A model generated the notes under the pieces. The model was not told the DNA's origin. It searched no databases and was given only the letters and a program-made list of their open reading frames with translations. Shown here in pieces: positions 51,443 through 58,823 of a stretch of DNA of 64,000 nucleotides. Positions within the stretch are counted from its first letter, which is position 1. Every line of letters begins with the position of its first letter. This DNA is from an uncultured Clostridia bacterium (GTDB taxonomy: Bacteria; Bacillota; Clostridia; TANB77; CAG-508). The DNA is taken from positions 43,257 to 107,256 of the forward strand of contig CAKOXV010000001.1 in assembly GCA_934130355.1 (NCBI GenBank), read 5' to 3'. A program made the position numbers and the translations under genes.

Positions 51443-52011
51443 TACATTTCTCCATCCGCTTCAGCAAAGGTATCTTCTTCGTTGTTTACAGCTTGTTTTT
51501 CATTTTCTAATACTTTTTGTTCTTGTTGTTTAACTTCTTCACTCTTTTCCTTACATCTTTTTTTCATCTCATTTATAATTTTAGTTGTTCTTTCTTCTTT
51601 TTGTTGAAGTGTTTTATTAAACATGTCATTTATTTTCTGCATTAGATCTGGAACATAATCAAGTAATTTATCAATACAAGATTCATGATCTACAGAAATC
51701 AATTTTACATTATCATTTTGTACAACAAGAAAAGCAACTGGATGAATTGAAACTCCTGCTCCTGCTCCTCCTCCAAATGGTAATTTATATTCTATTTCTT
51801 CATCTTTATCTTTTTTGTTGTATTCCTTTAATGTTTCTCCACTAAATTCACTTCCACCTGCTGCAAATCCAAAAGATACTTTAGATATTGGAATTATTGT
51901 AATTCCATTTTGACTCTGTATTGGCTCTCCTATTATTGTATTGACATCTACCATATTTTCTATACTTGTCATTGTTGTAAGCATTAAATTTTCTATTGGG
52001 TGTTCACTCAT
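51442..52011 (-). CDS. gerW: Spore protein GerW/YtfJ
   Basis: 189 aa. It has the YtfJ core: NVDVNTIIGEPI-like start (VDVNTIIGEPIQ), GITIIPISKVSFGFAAGGSE, the Gly-rich FGGGAGAGVSI and FLVVQNDNVKLI. YtfJ is needed for proper germination with some nutrients. The tail (about 135-189) is an added Glu/Lys/Gln coiled coil that is longer than in Bacillus. It is last gene of a recX-scpA-DUF2953-gerW run. Confidence 0.9.
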   Translation of the reverse strand: MSEHPIENLMLTTMTSIENMVDVNTIIGEPIQSQNGITIIPISKVSFGFAAGGSEFSGETLKEYNKKDKDEEIEYKLPFGGGAGAGVSIHPVAFLVVQNDNVKLISVDHESCIDKLLDYVPDLMQKINDMFNKTLQQKEERTTKIINEMKKRCKEKSEEVKQQEQKVLENEKQAVNNEEDTFAEADGEM

Positions 52012-52012
52012 T

Positions 52013-52561
52013 TTATACCTCCACTTTCTTATTTAAGTTTTTGCTACTTAAATCTTTTACTTTACTATAAATTAATTTATATATATATTGCATCAAATAT
52101 ATTGAAATTATACAATCTAGTCTAATTTTAACAAAATTTTTGTTAGAATAAATTGGTATAACTTGGTACTTAGGCTTTTTTAAGATTATTCCTAGAATTG
52201 CTGATACAATACCTGTTAATATTGCTGTTAATACTGCATCTTGAGTTCCTAGTTGAATATTTAAATCTATTTGTTTAAAATCTATTTTTATATTTTCAAA
52301 AATATCCTTATAATTACTTTTTAAATCTTTGTTTTTTAAAACTTTACTCTGTTTTTTATCTATTTTCTTTACATCTTTTTTGAATAGTTTGAACTTTTGG
52401 AATATTAATAAATATACAATTATTTTACTGTCTTTATTGATTTTCTCACCTTTGGGTCGCTCTGTATCAATTTTCAAATTTTCAATTTCAATTCCTATTC
52501 TACTAGTATGTATTGCTAAACCTAATATAAGTAAAATTATCAAAATAAAAAGAAAAAACAA
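52013..52561 (-). CDS. DUF2953 (YtfI-like) membrane protein
   Basis: 182 aa. An N-terminal hydrophobic helix (MFFLFILIILLILGLAI) and a second hydrophobic segment (about 112-130: AVLTAILTGIVSAILGIIL) flank a basic region with ILKKPKYQVIPIY. The order DUF2953-YtfJ is conserved in Firmicutes, which supports the call. The start codon is TTG, preceded by AGAGGG. Function unknown; possibly related to spores through its neighbour. Confidence 0.8.
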   Translation of the reverse strand: MFFLFILIILLILGLAIHTSRIGIEIENLKIDTERPKGEKINKDSKIIVYLLIFQKFKLFKKDVKKIDKKQSKVLKNKDLKSNYKDIFENIKIDFKQIDLNIQLGTQDAVLTAILTGIVSAILGIILKKPKYQVIPIYSNKNFVKIRLDCIISIYLMQYIYKLIYSKVKDLSSKNLNKKVEV

Positions 52562-52602
52562 TATTATCGCCCTCTTTGCTTTAATATTATTTTTTCCTTT
52601 TT

Positions 52603-53355
52603 TTATTTTTTTAAACTTTTTTCTACTTCTATATTTCCAAACAGCTCATTTTGCTCTGTTACAACTTTACTTCTTCTTGACATTTCTAGTAATCCCGAAA
52701 ATGCTGTTACAACTTCTGTTTTATTGTGTTTTTTTATTGAAAACAATTTATTGAAAGTAAATTTTTTAAATCTTATTAATGCTCTATACATTTCTTTTAC
52801 AGTATCTCCAACTGAATATGTTTCAGTTATCGCTATTTTTTCTATGTTTGATGCATTTTCATTTATTTTATCTGCATTTCTTTGTAGTAAATCTTTATAT
52901 ATATTTGGTATTATTTCACTATTATATTCTGTATTAATTTTTTGTTTAGGCAAATCAATTTTTTCTTGTGCTTTATAAAATCTTTTAGAATACATTAGAA
53001 AATTTTCTTTTAAATTTTTAGTTATTTCTTTATATTTTTTATATTCAATAATTCTGCGTATAAGCTCTTCTTCAGTAATTTCTTCTTCATTTTCTTCATT
53101 TTGGGGTAATAAATTTTTGGATTTTAAGTATAATAAAGTTGAAGACATTACTAAGAATTCGCTCGTTACATCTAGATTCATTTTCTCCATTTGATCTATA
53201 AATTCTATATATTGTGTTGTTATTTCACTCAAATTTATGTCATATATATCCATTTTATTTTTATCAATTAAATGGCATAATAAATCTAGTGGTCCTTCAA
53301 AATTTTCTAGTTTAATTGAATATTTTTTTGTTTCAAGTGTTAGTACATTTTGCAT
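52603..53355 (-). CDS. scpA: Segregation and condensation protein A
   Basis: 250-aa kleisin that joins with SMC and ScpB to compact chromosomes. The N-terminal motif YSIKLENFEGPLDLLCHLID is diagnostic, followed by DIYDINLSEITTQYIEFI. The C-terminal winged-helix (ALIRFKKFTFNKLF...FSGLLEMSRR) binds the SMC head. scpB, which usually follows, is not present here; DUF2953 comes next. Confidence 0.95.
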   Translation of the reverse strand: MQNVLTLETKKYSIKLENFEGPLDLLCHLIDKNKMDIYDINLSEITTQYIEFIDQMEKMNLDVTSEFLVMSSTLLYLKSKNLLPQNEENEEEITEEELIRRIIEYKKYKEITKNLKENFLMYSKRFYKAQEKIDLPKQKINTEYNSEIIPNIYKDLLQRNADKINENASNIEKIAITETYSVGDTVKEMYRALIRFKKFTFNKLFSIKKHNKTEVVTAFSGLLEMSRRSKVVTEQNELFGNIEVEKSLKK

Positions 53356-53356
53356 A

Positions 53357-53824
53357 TTATTCTCCGATTGTTTTGTATCCCTTTCTATATAAATATTGTT
53401 GTAGTTCCTGTTCTTCCATTGTTCCTGCTTTTTTACTTTTTATTTTTTCAATACATTTTCGCTCATATTCTTGTAATTCATCATAATTTTGTTCAATGTA
53501 TTTTTCTATTAGTTTTCTATCTATTCCTTTTGTTGCTAATTTGTATTTTATTTCTGTTATTGACATCGTTTTCAAATTCATATATTCTCTAACTTGTCTT
53601 TCAATAAAGTCATAGTCATCTAAATATTTAGCTTCTTTTAGATAATCTATTATTTCATCTAGCATTTTTTCTTCTATTTGAGCTCTGAATTTATTTCTAA
53701 CCTCTTGCTCAGTTCTTTTCTTATATGTTATATATTTAAATACTCTTGTTTTTTCTTCATCAAATTTTTTAAATTTTTCTAAATCTATTTTGTTACTATT
53801 TTCTAAATTTTCAATAATTTTCAT
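53357..53824 (-). CDS. recX: Regulatory protein RecX
   Basis: About 155 aa with three-helix repeats typical of RecX: ITYKKRTEQEVRNKF, DYDFIERQVREYM and TEIKYKLATKGIDRKLIEKYI. RecX limits RecA filament growth. Its stop overlaps the ribosome-binding area of scpA, so the two are coupled. The start is uncertain: ATG 53824 is taken, with a TTG at 53845 as alternative; neither has a strong ribosome site. Confidence 0.88.
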   Translation of the reverse strand: MKIIENLENSNKIDLEKFKKFDEEKTRVFKYITYKKRTEQEVRNKFRAQIEEKMLDEIIDYLKEAKYLDDYDFIERQVREYMNLKTMSITEIKYKLATKGIDRKLIEKYIEQNYDELQEYERKCIEKIKSKKAGTMEEQELQQYLYRKGYKTIGE

Positions 53825-54000
53825 TTTAATCTCATTTCTTTCCAAATGTATAAATTTAATTTATTTTTCAACTTTTTTCTCTTTCTTTGTACATTTTATA
53901 TCATTTTACAATAATTTTCAAGTATATTTTGTTTTAAATAAATAATACTATAATTGAAGTTTTATTTGGTTAAAACTTTATTCTTTAAGGAGGTTTTATT

Positions 54001-54459
54001 ATGAGTAAAAAATTGATTTTTACAATTGGTTTATTAATCATTAGTGTATTTACATTAGCTACTACTTTTGCTTTTGCAACAGATGATGGAAAAGGTGCCG
54101 TTAATGGTGCTGTTAACAATGTTGTAAATGATGCTCGTAATGTTGTAGGTGGTGCTGAAAATGCTATTGAAGGTGCTGTTAATGATGTCGGAAATACTAT
54201 GATGAATAATGACAATGGAAATAATAACATTAACAATAACAATACAAATACTGCTAATAATATGAATAACTCAAATTATACAGCTAACAGAACTGCTACA
54301 ACTGGGAATGCAGGAACAAATACTGGTACATTTTTAGGTATGAATTCTACAACCTGGACTTGGGTTGTTTTAGCTATTGCTGCTGTTGTTATAGTTGCTT
54401 TACTTTGGTATTATTCAAATAGAACAACTAATAACAGAAGATATGATGATGGTGAATAA
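54001..54459 (+). CDS. Secreted Asn-rich protein with C-terminal membrane anchor
   Basis: 152 aa. Signal peptide (1-26, ending TFAFATDD), a region of Gly-Ala-Val-Asn repeats (NGAVNNVVNDARNVVGGAEN), an Asn-rich linker and a C-terminal transmembrane helix (TWVVLAIAAVVIVALLWYY) with a basic-acidic tail. AAGGAGG precedes the ATG. No family is recognised. It shares its general layout with the TN-repeat protein at 45546. Confidence 0.65.
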   Translation: MSKKLIFTIGLLIISVFTLATTFAFATDDGKGAVNGAVNNVVNDARNVVGGAENAIEGAVNDVGNTMMNNDNGNNNINNNNTNTANNMNNSNYTANRTATTGNAGTNTGTFLGMNSTTWTWVVLAIAAVVIVALLWYYSNRTTNNRRYDDGE

Positions 54460-54473
54460 TTATTAAATTATTC

Positions 54474-54502
54474 TTGTTTTAGCCTCTTCTCTATGTTATA
54501 AT
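54474..54502 (+). promoter_or_regulatory. Promoter of smpB
   Basis: TTGTTT (54474-54479), 17-nt spacer, TATAAT (54497-54502), 23 nt before the smpB start. Confidence 0.65.
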
Positions 54503-54525
54503 ATTTCATAGAAAAGAGGTTTTTT

Positions 54526-54987
54526 ATGATTACAAAATTAATTGCCAAAAATCCAGTTGCATATCATAATTATAATATTGAAGATACTTTTGAATGTGGT
54601 ATTGTATTAGCTGGTACTGAAATAAAATCAATTAGAGCTGGCAAAGTTAATTTAAAAGATAGTTATGCTGGTTTTAAAAATGGAGAATGCTATGCTTACT
54701 CTATACATATTAGTCCTTATGAACACGGAAATATTTTTAATAAAGATCCTTTACGTGATAGAAAATTACTTTTAAATAAAAGAGAACTTAACAAACTTTT
54801 TGGAAAGGTTAAACAAGATGGTTATAGTTTAGTACCTATAAGTTTATATTTTAAAGGTAGTCTTGTTAAACTTGAACTTGGACTTGGTAAAGGTAAAAAA
54901 TTATATGATAAACGTGAAGATATTGCAAAAAAAGACGCTGAACGTAGAATGCAAAAAGCTATTAGAGCTAAAGAAAAAGATATATAA
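54526..54987 (+). CDS. smpB: SsrA-binding protein SmpB
   Basis: 153-aa partner of tmRNA in ribosome rescue. Family blocks ARNPVAYHNY-like (AKNPVAYHNYNIEDTFECGI), GTEIKSIRAGKVNLKDSY and KLELGLGKGKKLYDKR are all present, with the C-terminal helix AERRMQKAIRAKEKD. AAAGAGG precedes the ATG. Its RNA partner ssrA lies at 39339. Confidence 0.96.
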   Translation: MITKLIAKNPVAYHNYNIEDTFECGIVLAGTEIKSIRAGKVNLKDSYAGFKNGECYAYSIHISPYEHGNIFNKDPLRDRKLLLNKRELNKLFGKVKQDGYSLVPISLYFKGSLVKLELGLGKGKKLYDKREDIAKKDAERRMQKAIRAKEKDI

Positions 54988-55012
54988 CTATTGTGATAGT
55001 TATATATCTTTT
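54974..55012. terminator. Bidirectional terminator between smpB and fba
   Basis: AAAAGATATATAACTA pairs with TAGTTATATATCTTTT (54975-54990 with 54997-55012), a perfect stem overlapping the smpB stop. The fba stop lies five bases beyond. Confidence 0.8.
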
Positions 55013-55016
55013 AAAT

Positions 55017-55949
55017 TTATACTTTGTTTGCAGAACCAAATACGTCTCTCATTTTATGGGATACAGTTTCTTTAACTAGTTCTCTAGCTGGTGTTAAATA
55101 TTTTCTTGGATCAAATGCACTTGGATCTTCTGTAAATACTTTTCTAATTCCTGCTGTCATTGCAAGTCTTAAGTCTGTATCAACATTTATTTTTGAAACT
55201 CCTGATATACTTGCTTCATGTAATATCTCATCTGGAACACCTTTTGCTCCTGGGATATTTCCTCCATATTGATTACACATATTTACTAATTCTGGTATTA
55301 CTGTTGATGCACCATGTAATACAATTGGTGTATTTGGAATTCTTTCTTTGATTTCTTTTAAGATATCAAATCTTAATTTTGCTTCACCTTTAAATTTGTA
55401 AGCTCCATGGCTTGTTCCTATTGCAATTGCTAAAGAATCTACTCCTGTTCTTCTAACAAATTCTTCTGCTTGTGCTGGGTCTGTATATCTAGCTTCATCT
55501 GTTGCTACATTAACATCATCTTCAATTCCAGCTAATTTTCCTAATTCTGCTTCAACTACAACTCCATGTGCATGAGCATAATCTACAACTTCTTTTGTTA
55601 GTCTAATATTTTCTTCAAAGTCATATTTTGAGCCATCAAACATTACAGATGTAAATCCTGCATCTACACATTTTTTACATGTTTCAAAATCTGGTCCATG
55701 ATCTAAGTGTATTGCTATTGGAATATTTGGATGCTCTTCTACAGCTGCTTCTACCATTTTCATTAAATAATTTATTCTAGCATATTTTATTGCACTTGAT
55801 GATGCTTGTAATATTACTGGTGAATTATTTTCTGCTGCTGCATCTACTATTCCTTGAATTATTTCCATATTGTTTACATTAAATGCTCCTATTGCAAATC
55901 CCTCTTTCATTGCTTTTTCAAACATTTCTTTTGTCGTTACTAATGACAT
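55017..55949 (-). CDS. fba: Class II fructose-1,6-bisphosphate aldolase
   Basis: 310-aa zinc-dependent glycolytic aldolase. Zinc and active-site motifs: AIHLDHGPDF, GFTSVMFDGSKYDFEEN, SLAIAIGTSHGAYKFKGEA, LHGAST and KINVDTDLR. The fold is a TIM barrel of normal length. GGAGTG precedes the ATG. A good promoter lies upstream, so it is probably expressed strongly on its own. Confidence 0.95.
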   Translation of the reverse strand: MSLVTTKEMFEKAMKEGFAIGAFNVNNMEIIQGIVDAAAENNSPVILQASSSAIKYARINYLMKMVEAAVEEHPNIPIAIHLDHGPDFETCKKCVDAGFTSVMFDGSKYDFEENIRLTKEVVDYAHAHGVVVEAELGKLAGIEDDVNVATDEARYTDPAQAEEFVRRTGVDSLAIAIGTSHGAYKFKGEAKLRFDILKEIKERIPNTPIVLHGASTVIPELVNMCNQYGGNIPGAKGVPDEILHEASISGVSKINVDTDLRLAMTAGIRKVFTEDPSAFDPRKYLTPARELVKETVSHKMRDVFGSANKV

Positions 55950-55975
55950 ATTAAATCACTCCTTTTTCTGCACCC

Positions 55976-56004
55976 ATTTTATTTCTTATTAGCTTTTTTG
56001 TCAA
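55976..56004 (-). promoter_or_regulatory. Promoter of fba
   Basis: Minus strand TTGACA (55999-56004), 17-nt spacer, TAAAAT (55976-55981). Confidence 0.7.
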
Positions 56005-56027
56005 TATATTTTTTTTAATTATTCTAT

Positions 56028-56192
56028 TTAAGCATTTGTTTCATAACTTCCACACATTGATTCATCTGTTTTTCCGCTTTCACAATCATCTACTGGAACA
56101 ACATTTATTGCTTGTAATGTGCATCTTTTTGTTTGTGCATCTTGATATGCACAACTTTCTACTGTACAATTTATTTTTTGTTGTTTGTCCAT
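56028..56192 (-). CDS. DUF1540 Cys-rich small protein
   Basis: 54 aa: INCTVESCAYQD, then RCTLQAINVVPVD and a final SMCGSYET. The five spaced Cys residues and the C-x-V-x-x-C-x-Y start fit the DUF1540 domain, a putative metal-binding unit frequent in Clostridia. Function unknown. ATG 56192 lies 11 nt after AGGAGG; an in-frame ATG at 56201 is only 2 nt from that site. It sits between fba and the 56346 gene in the otherwise gene-free stretch 55950-56345. Confidence 0.8.
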   Translation of the reverse strand: MDKQQKINCTVESCAYQDAQTKRCTLQAINVVPVDDCESGKTDESMCGSYETNA

Positions 56193-56345
56193 AATATTCA
56201 TATCCTCCTTTTTAGAATAAATTTATTCTTTTGGACAGAATGTCCTTTATTATTCTTGCCCTTATTTTGCTTTTTATTCTAAAGTATATTTTTAAAGTTT
56301 TTCCACATAATATGTTTATACTTTATAATATAAATGGAGGTTATT

Positions 56346-56624
56346 TTGAAAGCAAAGCTTATCTTATTTAGTAAGTCAGATAATGAAATTAACGATTTTT
56401 TAAACAAATTTTACTCTCGCACTACTTCTGATTATACTACTGTTTGGAAAAAAGAATTTACAAATCCAGTCGAAATATCTGAATTTATCGCAGCTTATGT
56501 TGATAATAATTCTTTATTCAATTTCGAAATGTGGCTTTCATTAGACAAAGATGTTTTTATAAAAATTTCTCATTCAAATTCAAATATCATTATTAAATAC
56601 CTTTTTGAAAGATATCCTTATTAA
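56346..56624 (+). CDS. Hypothetical protein
   Basis: About 92 aa, AT-rich native composition, no signal peptide. Sequence runs KAKLILFSKSDNEINDFLNK ... FEMWLSLDKDVFIKIS ... IKYLFERYPY. Not recognised. GGAGG lies 5 nt before a TTG at 56346, which is taken as start; the ATG at 56334 overlaps that same ribosome site. Its stop overlaps the recN stop on the other strand by four bases. Confidence 0.6.
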   Translation: MKAKLILFSKSDNEINDFLNKFYSRTTSDYTTVWKKEFTNPVEISEFIAAYVDNNSLFNFEMWLSLDKDVFIKISHSNSNIIIKYLFERYPY

Positions 56625-58249
56625 GCAATATTTTTTCTTAATTCATTTGCATATTGTAATGTTACTTCATTTATTTCTCCTGATGAAATACGTGCAATTT
56701 CATGCAAAACTTCTTGCTCATCTAAGATTTTTACACTTGTGTATGTTCTTTCATTTTCTACTTTTTTACTTATATAATAATTGCTATCTGCTGATGCTGC
56801 AATTGCTGCTAAATGTGATATACATAGTACTTGATGTTCTTTTGAAATGCTTTTTAATTTTTCTGCCACAGCTTTTGCTGCTTTTCCACTGATTCCTGTA
56901 TCTATCTCATCAAATATTAATGTTGGCATTTTATCAACTTCTGCTAGAACTTTTTTTATTGCTAACATTACTCTTGACATTTCTCCACCTGAAGCTATTT
57001 TGGTTAATTCGTTTTCACTTTCTCCTATATTGGTTTTTATAAAGAATTCTACTTGGTCTTTTCCATCTTCAAAAAATTCATTAACCTTATAATCTACTCT
57101 TACATTTATTTTTGCATTTTTCATTTCTAAACTTATTAATTCTTTTTCTATTTTTTCATTTAAAGTTTGTGCATAATTTTTTCTTAATTCGTTTATTTTT
57201 TGAGCATCTTCCGTCATTTGTTTTTCTAGTTCTATTTGTTCTTTTCTTAATTTATTATTATATTCATCTACATTTTCAATTTTCTTTATTTCATTTTCTA
57301 CTTCTTCTGCATATTCTAATATTTCTTCTATATTGTTTCCATATTTTCTTTTTAAATTATAAATTGTATCTAATCTTTTTTCTATTTCTTCTCTTTCATT
57401 TTCATCAAAATCAATATCTTCCAAATAACTACTTATATCTCTTGATATTTCTTGTATTGCATAGTAATTGTCTTTTAAGCTTGATGCAGTTTCTTGATAT
57501 TTAGAATCTATACTTTCTAACTTTTCTAATGCTCTTATTGCAACTCCTATTGCATCTATTGTGCTTTCTCCAATTGCCATGTCTGCTTCTGATAAGTTTT
57601 TAGAGATTTTTTCTGAATTCATGAAAATATTTCTTTTTTCATTTAATTTTTCTTCTTCTCCTGTTTTTAATTTTGCTTCTTTTATTTCATTTAGTTGATA
57701 TTTTAATAAGTCTAATTTTCTTTGTTTTTCTTTTTCGTCTCCATAGTTTTCGCGTAATTTTCTTTTGTTTTCGTTATATTTTACATACTTTTCTCTATAT
57801 TCTAGTTTTAGTTCAAAAATTTCTTTTCCTATAAAACTATCCAAATATTTTATATGTGTTCTATTATCTAATAATTGCTGATTATCATTTTGTCCATGTA
57901 TTTCTATATAATTACTCATAAAGTTTTTTAATTCTGTAACTGTTACTAGTCTTCCATTAATTTTGCATAAATTTCTACCATTTGAATAGATTTCTCTTGT
58001 GACTATTATATTTCCATCTATTGAATTAATATCTTCTGGTTCATACATATTTATTTCTACATAAGAGTGATTTTCTCCTTTTCTAATCATTTCTTTTGAA
58101 AATCTTCCTCCACATATTATTCCTAATGAATCTATTATTAAAGTTTTTCCAGCACCTGTTTCTCCTGTTAATACATTCATCCCTTGATTTAAGTTAATTT
58201 CTAAATCATCTATTATTCCTATGTTTTTTATATGTAAATTTGTTATCAT
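56621..58249 (-). CDS. recN: DNA repair protein RecN
   Basis: 542-aa SMC-like protein acting in double-strand break repair. N-terminal NLHIKNIGIIDDLEINL and Walker A GETGAGKT (about residues 30-37), long central coiled coils, then LTKIASGGEMSRVMLAIK (ABC signature) and PTLIFDEIDTGISG (Walker B). CCAAGGAGGA precedes the ATG. The promoter at 58288-58316 is overlapped by a LexA-box-like site, in line with SOS control of recN elsewhere. Confidence 0.95.
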   Translation of the reverse strand: MITNLHIKNIGIIDDLEINLNQGMNVLTGETGAGKTLIIDSLGIICGGRFSKEMIRKGENHSYVEINMYEPEDINSIDGNIIVTREIYSNGRNLCKINGRLVTVTELKNFMSNYIEIHGQNDNQQLLDNRTHIKYLDSFIGKEIFELKLEYREKYVKYNENKRKLRENYGDEKEKQRKLDLLKYQLNEIKEAKLKTGEEEKLNEKRNIFMNSEKISKNLSEADMAIGESTIDAIGVAIRALEKLESIDSKYQETASSLKDNYYAIQEISRDISSYLEDIDFDENEREEIEKRLDTIYNLKRKYGNNIEEILEYAEEVENEIKKIENVDEYNNKLRKEQIELEKQMTEDAQKINELRKNYAQTLNEKIEKELISLEMKNAKINVRVDYKVNEFFEDGKDQVEFFIKTNIGESENELTKIASGGEMSRVMLAIKKVLAEVDKMPTLIFDEIDTGISGKAAKAVAEKLKSISKEHQVLCISHLAAIAASADSNYYISKKVENERTYTSVKILDEQEVLHEIARISSGEINEVTLQYANELRKNIA

Positions 58250-58268
58250 AATAGTCCTCCTTGGTTAC

Positions 58269-58282
58269 TAAAAAAATGTTCG
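58269..58282. promoter_or_regulatory. LexA-box-like site at the recN start region
   Basis: On the minus strand CGAACATTTTTTTA begins six bases after the recN -10. The left arm CGAAC is perfect; the right arm is degenerate. A mirror copy (GCGAACATTTTTT at 58324-58336) on the plus strand lies just before the -35, so the promoter sits between two 13-nt inverted sites. Confidence 0.5.
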
Positions 58283-58287
58283 CTTTT

Positions 58288-58316
58288 ATTATATTGACTT
58301 TTTTATTTTTTGTCAA
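58288..58316 (-). promoter_or_regulatory. Promoter of recN
   Basis: Full consensus on the minus strand: TTGACA (58311-58316), 17-nt spacer, TATAAT (58288-58293). Confidence 0.85.
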
Positions 58317-58340
58317 TAGTTTTGCGAACATTTTTTCTTT

Positions 58341-58811
58341 TTATATTGTGTCGTCGTTTTCTATCCAGTCTTTAACTTCTTCTATTCTGTAGTGCTCTTT
58401 GTCATCTCTCATTACAACTCTCTCTATTCCAGCATTTATTATCATTCTTTTGCAAAGTGTGCATGGTTCATTGTCTGATATATATTCTCCATTTCTTTGG
58501 TTTATTCCAACTAAATATAATGTTGACCCTAACATATCTTTTCTATTCGAACTTATTATTGCATTTTGTTCACTATGTACAGATCTGCATAATTCATAAC
58601 CAGCTCCACTAGGAGTATTATTCATCTTTCTTCTGCAATATCCTAAATCCATACAATTTTTTCTTCCTCTTGGTGCTCCTGTATAACCTGTAGAAATAAT
58701 TTCATCATTTTTTACAATTACACTTCCATAATTGTTTCTTAAACATGTTCCTCTTTGTAAAACAGCTTCAGCAATGTCTAAATAGTAATTGATCTTATCA
58801 ACTCTTTCCAT
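58341..58811 (-). CDS. dCMP deaminase / ComEB-like deaminase
   Basis: 156 aa, zinc-dependent cytidine/deoxycytidylate deaminase family. Zinc and catalytic motifs are SVHSEQNAI and NEPCTLCKRMIINAG. Extra Cys residues (CMDLGYCRRK) occur in an inserted loop as in dCMP deaminases. It would convert dCMP to dUMP for dTTP synthesis. GGAGGTAA precedes the ATG. It lies 12 nt after uvrA and is probably in the same transcript. Confidence 0.92.
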   Translation of the reverse strand: MERVDKINYYLDIAEAVLQRGTCLRNNYGSVIVKNDEIISTGYTGAPRGRKNCMDLGYCRRKMNNTPSGAGYELCRSVHSEQNAIISSNRKDMLGSTLYLVGINQRNGEYISDNEPCTLCKRMIINAGIERVVMRDDKEHYRIEEVKDWIENDDTI

Positions 58812-58823
58812 ATTACCTCCTAT

